DNA of 64,000 bases from Halichondria panicea (lineage: Eukaryota; Porifera; Demospongiae; Suberitida; Halichondriidae): the NCBI RefSeq assembly GCF_963675165.1, contig NC_087381.1, positions 930,001 to 994,000 on the forward strand. The letters run 5' to 3'. The position numbers and the translations under genes were made by a program. Shown here one piece after another: positions 62,383 through 64,000 of this stretch (positions are counted from its first letter, which is position 1; each line of letters starts with the position of its first letter). The notes below the pieces were generated by a model, which was not told the DNA's origin, made no database searches, and saw nothing but the letters and a program-made list of their open reading frames with translations.

Positions 62383-62919
62383 ATTAAGTTCAAGCTGCGA
62401 TATTTCTACTCAAAAGGAGCTTTCCTATAGTTCTTGTGTGAATGATGCTTATGACATCAGCTACGACTTTCCTATTTCGTATAATTATGTTCACCAAATC
62501 AGGGACCATTATCTCCTATCTTCACTACAATGATCAGAGATTTCTTCTGATACCGATATTTACCTTTATCCCCATAGCGGACTGGCTAGCTGATGTACGG
62601 TACATGGAAACTTTAAGATATTTCGGTTCGGTGCATCACTATTATTTTATCAAAACGGTATTGATTTGCATTCTTAGTTCATCATTCATCATTAGTCCTT
62701 GGTCAAGTTTTCTTTGATATCACGGTCAAGTTTTGTGACAAATGCTACAACTATATAATATATTCTTCAGTCATGTTAGCGATCACTTTGTTTGGATTCA
62801 TCCTGTACTGCCTCCTGGCTCGCTGGTACAAGAGGAGAGTTAGAGGCGAGGAATACAATGCACACAGAGTGGTGGAGGAGGTCTATGATCGATACCTTTC
62901 CAACAACTTGTATCACTGA
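62383..62919 (+). pseudogene. POT/SLC15-like transporter copy 5, decayed remnant
   Basis: Begins with ATTAAGTTCAAGCTGCGATA where the others have ATGAAGTACAAG, so the start codon is lost. It has a one-base insertion in the first membrane segment, TGTGTGA where the others have TGTGTGG (a stop), and an internal deletion of about 1 kb that joins codon ~92 to codon ~420. The last 75 codons are readable to TGA 62919. Confidence 0.85.
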
Positions 62920-63799
62920 ACAATTATTATGCATAATAACTACAAATTGCATGTAACATTTTAGTGCGTATATGCGTTTGCTTCATCTTCTATTTTAGTT
63001 TATTCATCTTCTATTATAATTATGTGCGGTTATGCATTTTCAATTATGCCATGATAATGATTATAATATTATTACACCCACTCAACCAACGTTGCCTTGA
63101 GGCTGCTGCCACGGTTTCGATACATTTACACCCATAAATCCTTAATCCTATAGCTGCATGAATTTTCAACACGTCCGCTTTCTTCACCTCAAAGCCGAGA
63201 GCTCTGATGGCCACCTGCCCGGTCGGTGCACATGAACATGCAAAGTGAATACAGAAACCATTCAAGTTTGTATAGATCTACCCAGGTCATAATTATATAC
63301 CCTCTGTACTGTACTCAAACTATTGAAGTGCATTGACATGCCTACAAATGAATCGAAGGTGTATACATAGTTCAGTATATATACTGCTCTGATGTTTGGT
63401 AAAACAGTAACAAGACTATATATGTGACAGGCTCTGGGAAAACAGACCAATTGGTCCAGGAGTAGATATTGGTATTGAGCAATAGCCAGATTTATAGACT
63501 ACAGTGTATAATCTCAGATTATAGTTATCTATAGTCTTTCTACTACCTCTCTGCAAAATCTGATGCTCTGAATCCAACTCTTTCCACCAATTGAAAGCGC
63601 TTTGTCTAAGCAGCTACCATTACCTTACTTTTACCATTACCTTACTTTCCCAATTTAGCGTTCTTTGAGTGGGTGTTTCTCAATACTGCTGTTTTCCAAC
63701 TTCGAGTCTCCAACGCGCATAACTCAGGCATAGAACGAGGTATGTGCAAACTAAGCACATCAATACGTAGGCAATTCTTTGCTCTATCATGACATATGG
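62920..63799. other. Intergenic stretch, nothing recognised
   Basis: AT-rich, with no frame longer than about 70 codons that resembles a protein. A direct repeat TTACCATTACCTTACTTT occurs twice at about 63616-63650. Confidence 0.5.
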
Positions 63800-64000
63800 T
63801 ACCGTATAGTGCGAAATGTTCGAGGGGCTTAATTTTCGCGGATTTCGTGGGTTAGAATTCTATACGAAAATTAAGTCCACGAAAATTGTTTTTTAATTAG
63901 AATTAACTGCTATCGTGCAAATATTTAAAGGCGTGGCTTCCGGTAAGCAGTCATTCCGCGAACTTTGTGCAACGAAAATAGGTTTTTAGAGGCCAATCCA
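63800..64000. mobile_element. MITE of the TACCGTATAG family, cut by window end
   Basis: Left end TACCGTATAGTGCGAAATGT and interior (AAAGGCGTGGCTTCCGGTAA, CAGTCATTCCGCGAAC) match the 19716-19944 element. The right inverted repeat lies beyond the window. Confidence 0.82.

Overview
The window reads as AT-rich nuclear DNA of an early-branching animal, most likely a demosponge. Genes carry short GT-AG introns (about 45-170 nt in several cases). There are animal-specific orthologues (UBXN6, TEX9), a class C GABA-B-like receptor, a family of cysteine-rich fibrinogen-like secreted or membrane proteins, a death-domain-like exon, many small inverted-repeat transposons, and tandemly amplified gene families. 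All similarity statements come from reading the sequence and from general family knowledge; no database search was possible.

Region 1 (1-21.7 kb) is a cluster of fibrinogen-like, cysteine-rich proteins. It holds one copy cut by the window edge (2-688), two apparently intact two-exon secreted genes (3389-4661 and 14694-15969), a membrane-anchored relative broken by a stop and a frameshift (17912-19481), and at least three fragments (4972-5013, 6325-6895, 21303-21746). Flanks of these genes are duplicated. In one duplicate a 5.2 kb satellite array (8241-13430) separates the two halves. That array contains a 2,066 bp transposon (8521-10586) with matching ends and a 9 bp target duplication, which carries a decayed RecQ-type helicase.

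Region 2 (21.7-38 kb) holds ordinary cellular genes. UBXN6 (p97/VCP cofactor, minus strand, 10 candidate exon parts between 29970 and 23727) and TEX9 (coiled-coil protein, plus strand, 30137-36200) start back to back, 166 bp apart. An intronless amidohydrolase (25873-27669) lies inside a UBXN6 intron on the same strand. A four-finger C2H2 protein (36868-37941) faces TEX9 tail to tail.

Region 3 (38.4-41.7 kb) is a GABA-B-like receptor gene in three exons on the minus strand, followed by about 3.4 kb with no recognisable gene but several inverted-repeat elements, including one with two 118 bp arms.

Region 4 (45.1-62.9 kb) is a same-strand array of nine copies of a POT/SLC15-like membrane transporter: four intact (about 500 aa) and five broken. 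A four-gene block of about 8.3 kb has been tandemly duplicated at very high identity, with a visible breakpoint near 53,591. Each full-length copy has a similar upstream region with a shared TGTTTAC-containing motif. An orphan PH-domain exon follows each block.
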